A DNA stretch of 64,000 nucleotides from Telmatactis stephensoni (GCA_029948255.1 JALIZF010001715.1:399501-463500); one strand, 5' to 3'; shown: positions 44,393 through 57,112, numbered from the stretch's first letter. The notes: generated by a model from the letters alone, not told the origin. A program made the numbers and translations.

Positions 44393-47151
44393 CTGAAACA
44401 AAACATTCAAGTCAGTATAGTGTAACAAAGCTAGCACACAGGCCCTGCTTGTTGTACGAACGTTGCGCTATTCGATGAATAAATCCTTATCCAGTGGATA
44501 AAGTTTATTGGAAAATGCAATCATGCATTTTAACCAGTGAATAATGGTTTATCCAACGAATAGCGCTATTAACTCTTCGTACAACCGGGGCCAGAATTTC
44601 CCCGTAGAGTTATTCAATATTTATTAGAACTCCAGGCATATAAAAAATGAATAAAAAGACGAGGAAGGACAAATAACATATTGGCCAAGCCCTTCCCCTT
44701 TCCCCTTTCCCCTTTCCCCTTTCCCCTTTCCCCTTTCCCCTTTCCCCTTTCCCCTTTCCCCTTTCCCCTTTCCCCTTTCCCCTTCCCTTTCCCCTTTCCC
44801 CTTTCCCCTTTCCCCTTTCCCCTTTCCCCTTTCCCCTTTCCCCTTTCCCCTTTCCCCTTTCCCCTTTCCCCTTTCCCCTTTCCCCTTTCCCCTTTCCCCT
44901 CCCCTTTGAGAGCCTGTAAGCAGGCTAGTCACAAACATAATATAATCACAAAGTATGTACGATGCCTAGTACTATGACGATACGGGAAATGTCACCATTG
45001 AAATTACGCTTATACCACTCTGTTTACCTATGAGGTCTAACGCAAGTCCTAAGGTTTTACTAGATACGCTATTATAGTGGGAACATGGAACTGCAATACA
45101 CTTGATAGTTAACTAGTGACTTACCACGTCCATACCACCAGGCAAATAAGACTTTATATTGGGAATGGTTTCAGTTTGGTCAAATGAGATGGTACCAGAT
45201 ACCAGGAGGCCCTGGTTACACAGTTGGGATGAGGAAATTTTCGTGACATCTGCAATGTCATTACAACTTGCTTGAGGAATGTCACTGAAAAACAACGGTA
45301 ATGAGTGAAAAAAGGTAATGAGTGAAAAAAAAAAGATACACACTAGCGTGTAGAAAAGATCGATTTGTGTGTAATGATGCAACAAGGAATTTAAAAACTA
45401 CATTAACTTTGCGTTCAGCATCAAATGTTAGTTCGCTGTAGATGGATAGAGGCAAAGATATTCAAAAATTGAAATGACAAATCATCTCTATAGCCTCCAC
45501 CGCAGGAAACCTTTTATATTTGGGCTTCCTGTGCGAAAATTAGGGAAGAAAAAGACTATTTCGTACAGGAAACCCAAAAGCAATAAAACTCAAAAGAGTT
45601 GCCGGCGAAGGAGGCCAAATCATCTCGTATTTCTGTTCTTATTGAAGCTGTATGCCCAAAGAAATATATTTAGCAATAAGGAATATATTAAGTTATAAGG
45701 AAATTATGGAAAGAAATCTTTAACACTATGTAAAAATTAAGTGACATTTGCATTACTGACATTTCGTGTTTTGGGCTGTCGTCGGAGTAAAAGAGAGCGA
45801 ATCAGAGCTTTGTAAAGCTACATACAATTGTAAGGCGCATGTGGTAATTATATGGAGAAAAACGGCCCTCTATCAAGAGAAAGTGATGTCACAAAAATTC
45901 CTCCAAAATGCGTACAAATGCGCCAAAAAGACTCGAAAGACCTAGTCTAAATAAGAAAGAGACATTTTGTTTACGTTTAGTGAACTGATTTATTGATTTC
46001 TGTGAGGTTTGCTTTTTCTCCAGTGGTCTTTATAAAATTGCCACACGACATAGGTAGCCCAAACTACTTCATCGCTCGCACCGCGCCAGCGTGAAGACGC
46101 CCCCTCTGAAACAGAGCCTGGGCCGGGTGGCTGCGGGAAAATTAAGCGTAATATTGGACAACCTCGCTGCACTGATAGAAAGATTATTTTATCTATATTG
46201 GATAAGTATAAGGAGCCGAAGACTTGTAATAAATACATTGCCGATGTAATTAATTGGCTGCCGCATCAATTATCGTATATAATAGATCAATATAATGTGA
46301 ATACAGACATAACCATGCACGAGGGCCGTACTGAAAGTTACGGAATTTTCTTCGATTAACTCGAAAAAATATTTTCTACTTTCGATGTTTCGGTCCCGCG
46401 CGTAATATTAAGAAATAATAGCTTGCAAATTGACCAATAAGAGCGTGCGTTATGTTTGCTATATAATAAATGCACTTACCAGCCGCCAGTGAGAGGGCAC
46501 TCAATAATTTTCTTCAGAGATTGTTTAATAAAACCAAGGAATATGACTTTCCCATCAAATTGCACTTCAACTTTGACTCTAAAAGAGCTATACGACGCCA
46601 TGGCAGATGATACCTCCAGTTTGCCTGAGATGGTGTATACACCACCAGTAGACTTGACCTTAGACACTATATTACCACTGAGGTTTTCTTTTATCACCAG
46701 CCCCTCCATTTTAAAACCGTCTACAACACAAACAATCATTTCAATGCTATGGTGAAAAAGACCAGCCTTCAAACTGGCCGTTATGATGGCCAGTCGGATC
46801 AAAACACCAGGGTCCGCTTGTTCAAAGTTTGGTTAACGTTAACCATGGGTTAAACTGAGGTGGTTTTCTTTAGATTGAACTCTGGTTAGGCCGGGTAAGT
46901 TGCCTTCTGAAAATTTGGACCCTGTTCTAAAACAGAGATGAGTTCGGGATCAGTTCGGGATTTTCAACGGGATCAGGGATCAGATTAGATGGAGGTGAAA
47001 TTCAGGATATGGAGATCAGAATTTCACTAGCAAAAAGACGTTACTTCATACTTACTGGAAGACTCGCATGTACCATGAACGCTGGACCAAAACATTGCGG
47101 TCAATGCCAAAACAACAAGGATACTTTTCAGCGACTGCATGACTGGATTGG
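44294..47151 (-). CDS. GM2-activator-like (ML-domain) secreted protein, 4 coding exons
   Basis: Coding exons on the minus strand are 47056-47140 (ATG at 47140), 46480-46720, 45125-45284 and 44294-44392 (TAG). All introns have GT..AG ends (three GTAAGT donors), phases 1, 2 and 0 agree, and the sum is 585 nt, 194 aa. Residues 1-23 (MQSLKSILVVLALTAM...) are a signal peptide. A Cys pattern follows (IECPLTGGC; ASCND; SSQLCN; DEQIACLR) with beta-rich FRVKVEVQFDGK and a terminal KVILSVEFLK strand. This matches the layout of GM2-activator/ML lipid-binding proteins, which lift lipids from membranes in lysosomes or outside cells. The orthology is from memory of the family pattern. A CAG acceptor before 47151 and a donor at 47301-47306 suggest an upstream noncoding exon. 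Confidence 0.75.
44441..44592. mobile_element. Palindromic MITE in the last intron
   Basis: Second copy of the GGCCC..GTTGTACGAA MITE (see 4755-4906), inside intron 3 and within the duplicated block. Confidence 0.7.
44691..44906. repeat. (TTTCCCC)n minisatellite in intron 3
   Basis: About 30 heptamer units with one shortened unit near 44785. It begins at the exact base where the 4657-5718 / 44004-44690 duplication stops. The 98- and 104-codon frames through it are artefacts. Confidence 0.95.
45125..45284 (-). CDS. Coding exon 3 of the GM2-activator-like gene
   Basis: 160 nt between acceptor GTTTTTCAG and donor GTAAGT. Its first base completes the TGT Cys codon begun in exon 2. Encodes DIPQASCNDIADVTKI and on to LPGGMDV. 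Confidence 0.8.
46480..46720 (-). CDS. Coding exon 2 of the GM2-activator-like gene
   Basis: 241 nt between acceptor TTTGTGTTGTAG and donor GTAAGT. Encodes the body of the beta-sandwich, including STGGVYTISGKLEV and SFRVKVEVQFDGK. Confidence 0.8.
47056..47151 (-). CDS. First coding exon of the GM2-activator-like gene (signal peptide)
   Basis: 11 nt of leader, then ATG at 47140 and 85 coding nt to a GTAAGT donor. The encoded start is a hydrophobic signal peptide ending near SSVHG-TCESS. Confidence 0.75.
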
Positions 47152-47344
47152 CTGTAAAAGGAGAACGTAAAGTGTTTGTACTACAACTTATTCAATGTTC
47201 AGGAGTGGGAATTAATGGGCTTCTGTATTGTAGGTTAGATAAATACTTACAATAGCAAAAGCAATAGTTCACTGCTGTTTCAGGCTTGTTTTGTGAGGAA
47301 ACTTACCGTTTTGTCCTTGCTTATAAAGAAATCTATGTCTCTTT

Positions 47345-48890
47345 TAAATGATAAATGTCAATCGACGTGGTGGTAAGTCCTCGTCATGTTCAACAAGTGT
47401 CTACTTAGTAAATTTCGTTAATTGTTTTTCTTTCCCCCCCCCCCTTTTTTTTTCTTTCTCGTTGATCTGTTTTAATACTGCACTGTTCGTACTAATTTAC
47501 TTGGCAGGATCGATGTTATGCGTCAGTGTAAACAGTATTCTTTATCATATCTATAAGATATTGATTTACTAAAAGCGTGCAACAAGAATAGTACAAAGAG
47601 CAGCGCTTTATAGTTTACGGTGCTTGTACTCTACTCTGCATGCCCACTTAATCAAGTACGCGATAATCAGTGTAAATAAAACTGACATGACTAAGTCATA
47701 ATTAAAGACCTGTCATTAGTCCAATGGTATTGCGAAAATACTAATACAGAAGATTTCTTAAAAATTAAACTACTATTTCTGATAGCCTTCTAAAGACCAC
47801 GAAGTATATACGGAAACCCCGGCGAACTGTCAAAAAAATGTTAATACGGGTAGTTAATTGGTTATTTGATATCATATTACTTTCGTGCATGCCGGCTATG
47901 AGAACTTTTACGAAAGAAAAAATGAAGTACAATGAAACAGAATACTGAATTGCTAAGTGAATTAGTATGTGAGAAGTAGTACGGGGCGTAAAGAGAGTCA
48001 TTAGCAGTTTAGTTTACGATCTAATTTACACCTTTACTAATGCATTGGCCTTTACAAGTGTACCAACGGAAAGTTTTTTTTAAGTTTTGTGTATGTGTGT
48101 GTGTGTGGGTGGGTGCATTTTTGAGAAAATAAGTCCAAGGCAGTCGAGGACCATATTCTCGTTACCAGTAATTAACGCTAATATACCAGCAAATCTAAAG
48201 TTTACATAGCTACAATTGTAGGTTTTCTTTAAAGTGTTAATCCCAAAACGGACTTCGGATTATAGTACAGGTATTTCATGGGTCTATTGCAGTCATTCTA
48301 CAGACCAGACTATATATCAGACTACTTCTCAACCAAGTGACACGTCAGAAAGTGTTTTGGATCTCCGCCATCGTACGCCCACTTAGACATGAAATTGGGC
48401 TGAATTTTATCAAAATTCATACAAAAACAGTGCTCCTAAAGAAAAAAATCTTTAAGTCAACTGTTTTCTCCCTTTGGTGAGGGGTAGCCTGATATATGAA
48501 CAACATTTGGACAGTCGAAGAGTTGTCATGCTGCTTTGCTTTTAAAATTATTGAATCGAAACTGACAAAAATTGTGATTTCTGAGATTAAAAAATTGCGC
48601 CTCGCAATCTCTCCAAAATTCGTATGCTGCTAGGCAAAGTCCTAAATATTTACGCCTTAAGTGTCGTTTTAAAAGTTTTGGTCGAGAAACGCATAAAAAT
48701 TGCTTGTAATCTAAAACGGTGACGTCATTGTTTCGTCGCTATGGTAACCCCGATGTAAACAAAACACATAGCATTAAAAACTTCAGTCTTTATATAGTAG
48801 GTTGATGAAAGTTCGTAACTGTGGGTGCTTTCATATAAGAACTACAGCCGTCACCAAAATTTTTAGACAACACAAAGTTTTGTACAAAAC
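47345..48890. other. Unassigned intergenic DNA
   Basis: No gene recognised. The segment 48770-48860 is a diverged inverted relative of 7930-8010. Confidence 0.35.
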
Positions 48891-49036
48891 CGCGTTTATT
48901 GGTTCATAGAATCCAGATCAAGTTCTCCTATGTTTAAAAGATTTCTATGGTAGCGTTTTCCAATCGCGTTTATTGGTTCATAGAATCCAGATCAAGTTCT
49001 CCTATGTTTAAAAGATTTCTATAGAAGCGTTTTCGA
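48891..49036. repeat. 74-bp tandem duplication
   Basis: CGCGTTTATTGGTTCATAGA and the following bases repeat after 74 bp with only two or three differences, all near the unit's end. Confidence 0.85.
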
Positions 49037-50615
49037 GTAAAACGCACTTGAACTTTTACACACCAAAAAAGTAAATAATTCCAAGCATTTAGTTCACTTG
49101 GCCAAAAACCTTAAAAAATAGACAATGTTAACCCGAAGTAATAATTGGCGGTCTAAAAATTTACGTTTTTATAATTTATTTTGGATATCTTACAATGCTT
49201 CAATGGCCATGAAATATGTAAGGTTAAGAACCAACTAGAGTTTTCCGATTTACGGGCTTTGGCACTAATAGTGCCACATACTAATTAGCATATGTAGTGT
49301 GTGCAATAGTGCGTAACACTATCACCGCGTATCAGAAAACCCTCCACTCCGAATATACATTTGACATTTTTGTTATCATTTTTCTTTTCCACACTGAAAC
49401 AGCATTTCTTATTTTAGACAAAAGAAATAGGCTGTTTTAGTGTGGACGGATAGCCTGTGAACAGGCTCTGGGGAGAGAAGGGCTTGTCGTAGCAATGCGT
49501 TTCCATATAATTCAAAACCGTCGGAAGGCAAAACAAATTTTTGTCAATAATCTTTTTGGGCAATTCGTTTATCTTTTGATCATCAAAATTAGCTAACAAA
49601 CCTATCTAGCCCTTACTAGCAAATAACTAGAAATAACAACTGTTCTGTGGGACGATAGTCCATAGTGGCAAAACGACGCTTTCGAGCCTGCCATGGAGCC
49701 TGCAGTACGTATACGTGATCGCTTGATACTCGGATAGCATAATTTAGAGATGAGGTCTAGGAAAAGGATTCTGCTTTGCTTGTAATGTATGTATTGGCTG
49801 ATTCAGATGAGTCATCAAGCTGGATTAAACATTTCAGAGATTAATCTTCACGTACGCAGGAAACGGCAGACGGCAGAGACGATCACACGGCCTCCTTTTT
49901 TTCGCAGCTGCTGATGTGCGTTTGGAACTTTTCATGTTTACGAAAAAATGCAAAATGACTTATCTTCGCGTTCAAACGCCAACGACAAACGCGAAAAAAG
50001 TCTGCCCTCTGCCGTTTCCCGTACACTGGGTGAAGCTTAAGCCAACCCGAGTACTTGGGTGTGATCGGCCAATCAATGTACCTTTTTACCTCACTCGCAG
50101 CGAGCTAAAGGAACATTCTACTAAACTTCAGTTTATATGGAAATGTGTGTTTTCTCTTCGGGTACTAGCATCATCCTACTATTAGGATCATCCTGTCTCG
50201 CCGGTAGGAATATCCTAGCATTAGGAGTATATGTTTCGGTCATGTAAACGGAAAACTGAAGTAGAGATACTTCGCCAAAAAGGGTTAAAGGAAGGCGGGA
50301 CGATGGCTGTGTTAAATTTATAAAGAATATTGGGGCAAGTAATCCAGTTTATTCGTTAATATCTAGTAGAATATTATTGCCTAGTGAGCTATATCCTAGG
50401 CAAACCTAATATATATCTTAAGTCTACTGATACCGAGCGCTTTTCCAGCCTGGTAACGCATAAGTATGCGCAGCAATTAGAGTTAAGGGATGGGGAGGGG
50501 GGAAGGGGAAGGGGGTCAATTAATTAGTATTTAATTGTAATATTTATTGACTGTTAGTATATTCTGACCGTTCCTATAATTCAGCTATAGCTGCAAAAGG
50601 TATAATAAACAAATC

Positions 50616-50713
<98 letters not shown>

Positions 50714-50846
50714 ATAATATATGGATTTTTTATCACATAGTTACTGTTCTTATATACAATTATTAGCAAAGAAAAACTTTAATTAGCTTTGACAATACCT
50801 GTAAAATCATAGGTCATGTTAATAAAGCATATTGAACTATATTGAA

Positions 50847-50893
<47 letters not shown>

Positions 50894-51514
50894 GGAAACG
50901 CTAATGCCACTGTGGTAGTTCGGGTGACCTAGGACGAGCAATCACTCATTTATTTGAACTCTGCTTCGGGTTACTTCGGGCATGTCAACTAAACGTAAAA
51001 GTTGATTCGCCTGCTAGGATGATTCTAGTGCTAGGTTGATCCTAGTGTCATGTAAACACCCCCTAAGAAGTAAACACTGTTCAAATGCATAGTCGGCCCT
51101 TGATGCTAACTCACCATTAATATGTACGCACAAGGCACAAGAGCTCCAAGAAAACCAAGAGTTCGAAAATAAATTATTTTTCTCTTTGCAAGATACTAAC
51201 TGAGATACAGTCCGCAGTGAAATATTACAATCAAACAGTTATAATTATAAATTTTGTGATTGTAACTTCCTTAATTTCATTCAGTACACCCAAACGCACG
51301 GTACAAAAGCCAGTACGTCGATCGATTTGAAAGCCAATAGTTAGTAGTTTCTGGCCAATAATAATGTTCAGAGAGCTATTTATTCATATAGTAAAGTTTG
51401 TGAAAGCTTGTAAAAATGAAAAAAGCTTTTCTGACTAGTAAATGTTATGTAAATTATAAACATCATCAATGTGATGTTTCAGGGTTAGTCGTGTGTAACG
51501 TGATGAACGCTTAT
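49037..51514. other. Intergenic DNA with (TCTA)n microsatellites
   Basis: No gene recognised. 49230-49270 (TTTCCGATTTACGGGCTTTG) has an inverted relative at 56388-56432. (TCTA)n tracts lie at 50599-50712 and 50851-50893; each follows an A-rich phrase (TAATAAACAAATCA, TAATAAAGCAT), so both could be tails of decayed LINEs. Confidence 0.5.
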
Positions 51515-51589
51515 CACAGGAAATTTTTTAAGATTCCCAACATGGGATTAAATTGGTAAAATATTGTGTTTTCCTTGGGTAATCATTGT

Positions 51590-52140
51590 GAAAAACACAA
51601 TATTGGGAAAGTGTTACCAAAACCAAGTTTGGGATTTATTGATCCCATACAATCTCCAATGTTGGGAAATTTTGGTCCCAATCTACTCCCAAAATGGGAA
51701 TTTTTTGTTCTTTTATCCCCAATATGGGGATATTTTGATCCCAATATTTTCCCAGAAGTTTGAACATTTTGGGCAATGTTATTCCCAGTGGAGGGATATT
51801 TTGATCCCATATTTAACACAAAATTGGGATTTTTGTTCCCATTTTACCCCCAGTATGGGGATATTATGATCCCACACCTAACCCAAACTTGGGATTTTTG
51901 TTCCCATTTTACCCCCAATATGGGGATATTATGATCCCACACCTAACCCAAACTTGGGATTTTGTTCCCATTTTACTCCCAAATATGGGGATATTATGAT
52001 CCCACACCTAACCCAAACTTGGGATTTTGTTCCCATTTTACTCCCAAATATGGGGATATTATGATCCCACACTTAACCCAAAATTCTGGCTTTTGTTCCA
52101 ATCTACCCCCAATGTAGGGATATTTTTATCCTATATTTAT
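51590..52140 (+). repeat. ~66-bp tandem array
   Basis: Four to five well-conserved units of CCCAAATATGGGGATATTAT followed by GATCCCACACCTAACC, with diverged units on the left. Open frames through it are repeat artefacts. Confidence 0.85.
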
Positions 52141-52428
52141 TTAACCCCAAGTTGAAACATTTTGAAAGGATTTCATTGAGATCCATAGCTTTATTTAGAA
52201 TAATTTTTACAAACAATTAACAACTTGTCAACTATATATTTCAACTACTGTTTTTAAATTGTTTAAGTTTTCATGCCCAAACTGCAACTCAGTTCTGCAT
52301 GCTATAATTTTATTGGGTATATATAGAAAATTGGCAGGATTTTGTCAATAATAGTAATAATATATAACTTTTAAATTGAATTATTAAGCTGCAAGTCCTG
52401 ATCCTGATTATGATTTATTACTCTGTGA

Positions 52429-52706
52429 CAAGAGACCATAATACTAAGAGAGCGAAACTCAGTATTGATGTTTGTGCGATGTTCGTGGCGCCTAAGGCTA
52501 TTTTTAGTAACTTCGCCATCGCGCGCGCAAGGCACTTAAACAATAGAATTCAAACGGTCCCTTCCGCGCGCATGCCAAAAAGCAAATTCTATTGGTTGAG
52601 GGCCTTGCGCGCGCGATGGCGAAGTTGCTAAAAATAGCCTTAGTCGCCACGAACATCGCACAGACATCAGTACCGAGTTTCGCTCTCTTAGTATTATGGT
52701 CTCTTG
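52429..52706. mobile_element. 278-bp palindromic MITE
   Basis: Near-complete palindrome with ends CAAGAGACCATAATACTAAG and its inverse. TCTGTGA flanks both sides (52422-52428, 52707-52713), a 7-bp duplication. The arms contain GCGCGCGC words. No gene. Confidence 0.75.
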
Positions 52707-53769
52707 TCTGTGAAGCTAATTGCATGTGACAGAGGGGAGGACGATGGCCTAAACCACAATTGCTTGCAAACCCTCCAAAAAATGACAAATATAAGCTTAC
52801 TAAAAAAACAATATATGTATTATATTGCATCTCTGAGTAAGTTCTTATCTGTAATGAAGTGATCTCTGGCATTTTCCTTCTTTAGCCTTTTACAGCTAAT
52901 ATTGCATTCTTTGAGCCCATATATCTTGTGCCAAGCAAAAATGACTTCTGGGGCAGCTTGTGGTCTTTTCAAGGCAGCTTCTGATCTGAAAGAAACAATA
53001 TAACTTATATAATATATGAAATTTGGTTTGATGAGGTTTGAAGATACAATAAAATGGAATAATAAGATAAGTTTGGACAGCTTAATTACCTTTAATAATC
53101 ACACCCAACTGTATGTGTCACTGTCAAGCCATATATATAATTTGTGCTTCACTGAGAAAAGTGATTTCATATTTTGTTCAAGTGAAGATTTTCTTAAATA
53201 TTTACATTTTTCCTGAAAGAAAAATTTAAAGAGGAAACCATAACTCATAATTCCAATAATCAAGTACTAATTAAAACAAGATATAAGCTTAACTTAGCTT
53301 GAACATTAGTCTTTAAAATGCCCAAACAGTCAAGTGATATAGCGCTCACAAACAGCAGAAAGACCAGAAACAAAATGAAACTCAGATAGAATTGGCAATA
53401 TCACCTGTATTATTTAAAAATCCTTTTAAAAATCCTAGCTTACCTTCATTTTCAAGTGATTTTCAAACATTTCTCTCATAAAGTGGAGAAAGAAGTGTTG
53501 ATTTAGCAGCCTTTGTTTGCTCTGCAAGTGAACTGCGTGCAAACTCACCAAACTCAACTTTTCCCGCCAAAACCTAGTAAAACGCAAGATTGCTGACCAA
53601 AATGAACAGGGCACACCCACAGGAAGCCCACAAGACCAATAGGACCATTCTAGATCTATATTATATACAGTCAGCAAAGATCAACAGGTTTTGTCACAAA
53701 AATGGTTTATGAGAAAAAGCAGGTTGGGTGAAAGTATTTTTTATGTGTGTCAATCAAACAACAACTAAT

Positions 53770-55980
53770 TTCAAATGTCAAGATTTCTGGCAGCCTTTTC
53801 ATTTCCCAAGTTAGGGATTCAATTAGGAACACATTCCCATTTATTTCCCTTGTTTGGGAGTATGTTGTGAACAGTTTCCCATTCTATTCCATTGGGTAGG
53901 AGTCAATTGGGAAAATGTTCCCCATCCATTTCTCAAGTTAAGGATTCAATTGGGAACACATTCCCATTTATTTCCCTTGTTTGGGAGTATGTTCACAGGT
54001 AGCCCAAGCTCACTATTAGTGGCTATTTATAAGAGAATGTATGGCACTCAATAACACTAAAAAATTCTGTCTTAATTTTAATAAAATTCCACGAGACTTC
54101 TAAAGTGTGTTGTTTATGCTTTCTTCTAACCTCTGAATGAGTTTCAGCGAAATTCGTCGATTTTAACTGCTCGCCCTAAGCCACTCAAAAATGGGGAGAA
54201 GGTAGGAAGCGATGGCCGACTCGAAGCCATCATACTGCTCAACTCCAGTCCAAATATCTTCCCGAAAAATCGCTCTAGTTCAAAAATTCCTTCGCACAGG
54301 GTTGAAACGATAAATAAGCCACGTCCTCATGCCAGCCAAAACGAAGCGAACGCCTTTCCAAACGAGCCACGGGACTTGAACTTCAAAAAAATGCTCGCTT
54401 ACGAGGAGAAGAAAATGCGTGACCGACAAAAGTTGTCACAACCAAACCGTTAAAAAATAGAGAGAGCCTGGGATCGAGCAAAAACTACTACTTTGGCCGG
54501 GCAGAGACGGGACTTGACTGGAGTACAAACTCTTCCCCTCCCTCTCCCCTGAGTCTTGAATTTGAAGTGTGTGATTTTGGCTGTGATTGGCCGAGAAATA
54601 CAATAGCTGTCATGTTTTGCGATATGGGGGAGCCGAGGGAGGGGAAGAGTTTGTACTCCAGTCAAGTCCCGTCTCTGCCCGGCCAAAGTAGTAGTTTTTG
54701 CTCGATCCCAGGCTCTCTCTATTTTTTAACGGTTTGGTTGTGACAACTTTTGTCGGTCACGCATTTTCTTCTCCTCGTAAGCGAGCATTTTTTTGAAGTT
54801 CAAGTCCCGTGGCTCGTTTGGAAAGGCGTTCGCTTCGTTTTGGCTGGCATGAGGACGTGGCTTATTTATCGTTTCAACCCTGTGCGAAGGAATTTTTGAA
54901 CTAGAGCGATTTTTCGGGAAGATATTTGGACTGGAGTTGAGCAGTATGATGGCTTCGAGTCGGCCATCGCTTCCTACCTTCTCCCCATTTTTGAGTGGCT
55001 TAGGGCGAGCAGTTAAAATCGACGAATTTCGCTGAAACTCATTCAGAGGTTAGAAGAAAGCATAAACAACACACTTTAGAAGTCTCGTGGAATTTTATTA
55101 AAATTAAGACAGAATTTTTTAGTGTTATTGAGTGCCATACATTCTCTTATAAATAGCCACTAATAGTGAGCTTGGGCTACCTGTGGTATGTTGTGAACAG
55201 TTTCCCATTCTATTCCATTGGGTAGGAGTCAATTGGGAAAATGTTCCCATTCATTTCTCAAGTTAAGGATTCAATTGGGAACACATTCCCATTTATTTCC
55301 CTTGTTTGGGAGTATGTTGTGAACAGTTTCCCATTCTTTTCCATTGTGTAGGAGTCAATTGGGAAAATGTTCCCATCCATTTCTCAAGTTAAGGATTCAA
55401 TTGGGAACGCATTCCCATTTATTTCCCTTGTTTGGGATTATGTTGTGAACAGTTTCCCATTCTTTTCCACTGGATAGGAATCAATTGGGAAAATGTTCCC
55501 CATCCATTTTCCAAGTTAAGGATTCAATTGGGAACGCATTCCCATTTATTTCCCTTGTTTGGGATTATGTTGTGAACAGTTTCCCATTCTTTTCCATTGC
55601 TTAGGAGTCAATTGGGAAAATGTTCCCATCCATTTTCCAAGTTAAGGATTCAATTGGGAACACATTCCCATTTATTTCCCTTGTTTGGGAGTATGTTGTG
55701 AACAGTTTCCCATTCTTTTCCACTGGATAGGAATCAATTGGGAAAATGTTCCCAATCCATTTCTCAAGTTAAGGATTCAATTGGGAACGCATTCCCATTT
55801 ACTTCCCTTGTTTGGGATTATGTTATGAGCAGTTTCCCATTCTTTTCCATTGGGTAGGAATCAATTGGGAAAATGTTCCCATTCATTTCCCAAGTTAAGG
55901 ATTCAATTGGGAACACATTCCCATTTATTTCCCTTGTTTGGGATTATGTTATAAACAGTTTCCCATTCTTTTCCCAGCTC
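53770..55980 (+). repeat. ~130-bp tandem array, interrupted by a palindrome
   Basis: Units read AAGTTAAGGATTCAATTGGG, then ACACATTCCCATTTATTTCC, then GGAGTATGTTGTGAACAG, and TCAATTGGGAAAATGTTCCC. About eight units in all, two left of the palindrome and the rest to its right. Confidence 0.85.
53994..55185. mobile_element. 1192-bp near-perfect palindrome with 7-bp TSD
   Basis: Arms of 551 bp (53994-54544 and 54635-55185) appear identical without any indel: paired positions always sum to 109179. The loop is 90 bp. Ends are CACAGGTAGCCC and its inverse. GTATGTT flanks both sides (53987-53993, 55186-55192) and occurs once in the other array units, so this is a true insertion. Arm sequence is unrelated to the surrounding repeats and has no supported ORF. 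Confidence 0.85.
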
Positions 55981-56763
55981 TGGGATTCGGCTGGATAAAT
56001 ATTCCCATTAATTGCACAAAAAAGGGAATTGATTAAAAAAAACACTCTCAGTCACTTTCCAAGATTGAGATTTTATTGGGTTTGTTTCAGAAGGACGTTA
56101 AAAATTTCAAAAAATTCCCCTTCGGTTCCCAATAATGGGTTCATGATTTCCCATTTTTTCTCCAAGATTGTGAATTTTTCCAACATTTTCCCAATGTGAA
56201 AAACCATATTTTTTCCTGTGTATCCGAAATGATTTCTCGGCAATAGTTTTTTTAAAAACTTGTATTTATAACAAATTATTACAATTCTTACATTAACTTG
56301 TAAAATGTGTTGCTATTTTATAGAAACAATACTTCGAAATTCGAAAAATAATAGTTACAATCATATACAACAGGCTGGTACTATTGCTGGCACTATTAGT
56401 GCCAAATCGGCCTTTAAGCCCGTAAATCGGAAAACCCTACTAGGTAACAACTAGGTAACAACGCTGATATTGAAGTTAGAAAGAAAATTATCGAGGGAAT
56501 CTTAGTTTTCTAGCTTTTGATAAAGATAAGTTAAATGATAAACAAAAGATGAAAGTTTTCTTGTTATGGCGTCCGGACGTGTATCTCAGAGCTCCGCCAT
56601 TTTGTATATATTTCTTATATTTTATCTTCACTACTCTACTTACAAGAATATATTCCTGTGAATTAAGGGCTCTGCCCTTTGCTGATGCTAGCTTTACTGA
56701 CTCAAACTTTGACGATGACTTAGTGAATCTGACGAAGATGTTTTCACTGCACTAAAGACTACG

Positions 56764-57104
56764 ATGGGCGACAACAAGAACTTAAAAATGGGACACATAA
56801 ATATCAATGGACTTACTAATAAATTGTCTGAAATTCAATTCCTATTAAAAGAAGTTGAATTCGACATTCTGGGCATTACTGAGACCCACTTGAATGAAGG
56901 CATATCAAATGAATTTATCAAGATACACGGCTATAACATGGTGAGAAGAGATAGATCAAATGACTGTAAAGGTGGTGGCGTGCTTATATATTATCGCGAC
57001 AATTAATATTAACATTTTTGAAGATCTAAAGTGGAACATTCACCAGGACTTAGAGGCTATATGGCTTAATATTACCATAAGATCACAGTCTACTTTGCTT
57101 GGTT
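56764..57104 (+). pseudogene. LINE endonuclease, N-terminal fragment
   Basis: Reads GHININGLTNKLSEIQFLLK and ITETHLNEGI, the first catalytic motifs of an APE endonuclease, then GGGVLIYYRDN and a stop at 57006. The homology continues in another frame (DLKWNIHQDLEAIWLNITI) to the insertion at 57113. Confidence 0.75.
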
Positions 57105-57112
57105 GCTTATAT

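Larger units (their letters stand above)
51515..56220. mobile_element. 4.7-kb minisatellite-filled TIR-like element
   Basis: Bounded by CACAGGAAA at the left and TTTCCTGTG at the right, with TAT just outside on each side. The left part (51590-52140) is a ~66-bp tandem array containing CCCAAACTTGGGATTTT and ATGGGGATATTATGATCCC. The right part (53770-55980) is a ~130-bp array with TCAATTGGGAAAATGTTCCC. Both arrays share TTGGGAA/TTCCCAA words. Whether it is one element or two adjacent arrays is uncertain. No transposase. Confidence 0.5.

Noticed and set aside
44624..44977. 98- and 104-codon frames on both strands
   Set aside because: They are translations of the (TTTCCCC)n minisatellite.
51590..55980. 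CRISPR-like array
   Set aside because: Units are contiguous tandem repeats of 66 and 130 bp without unique spacers, in a eukaryotic setting.
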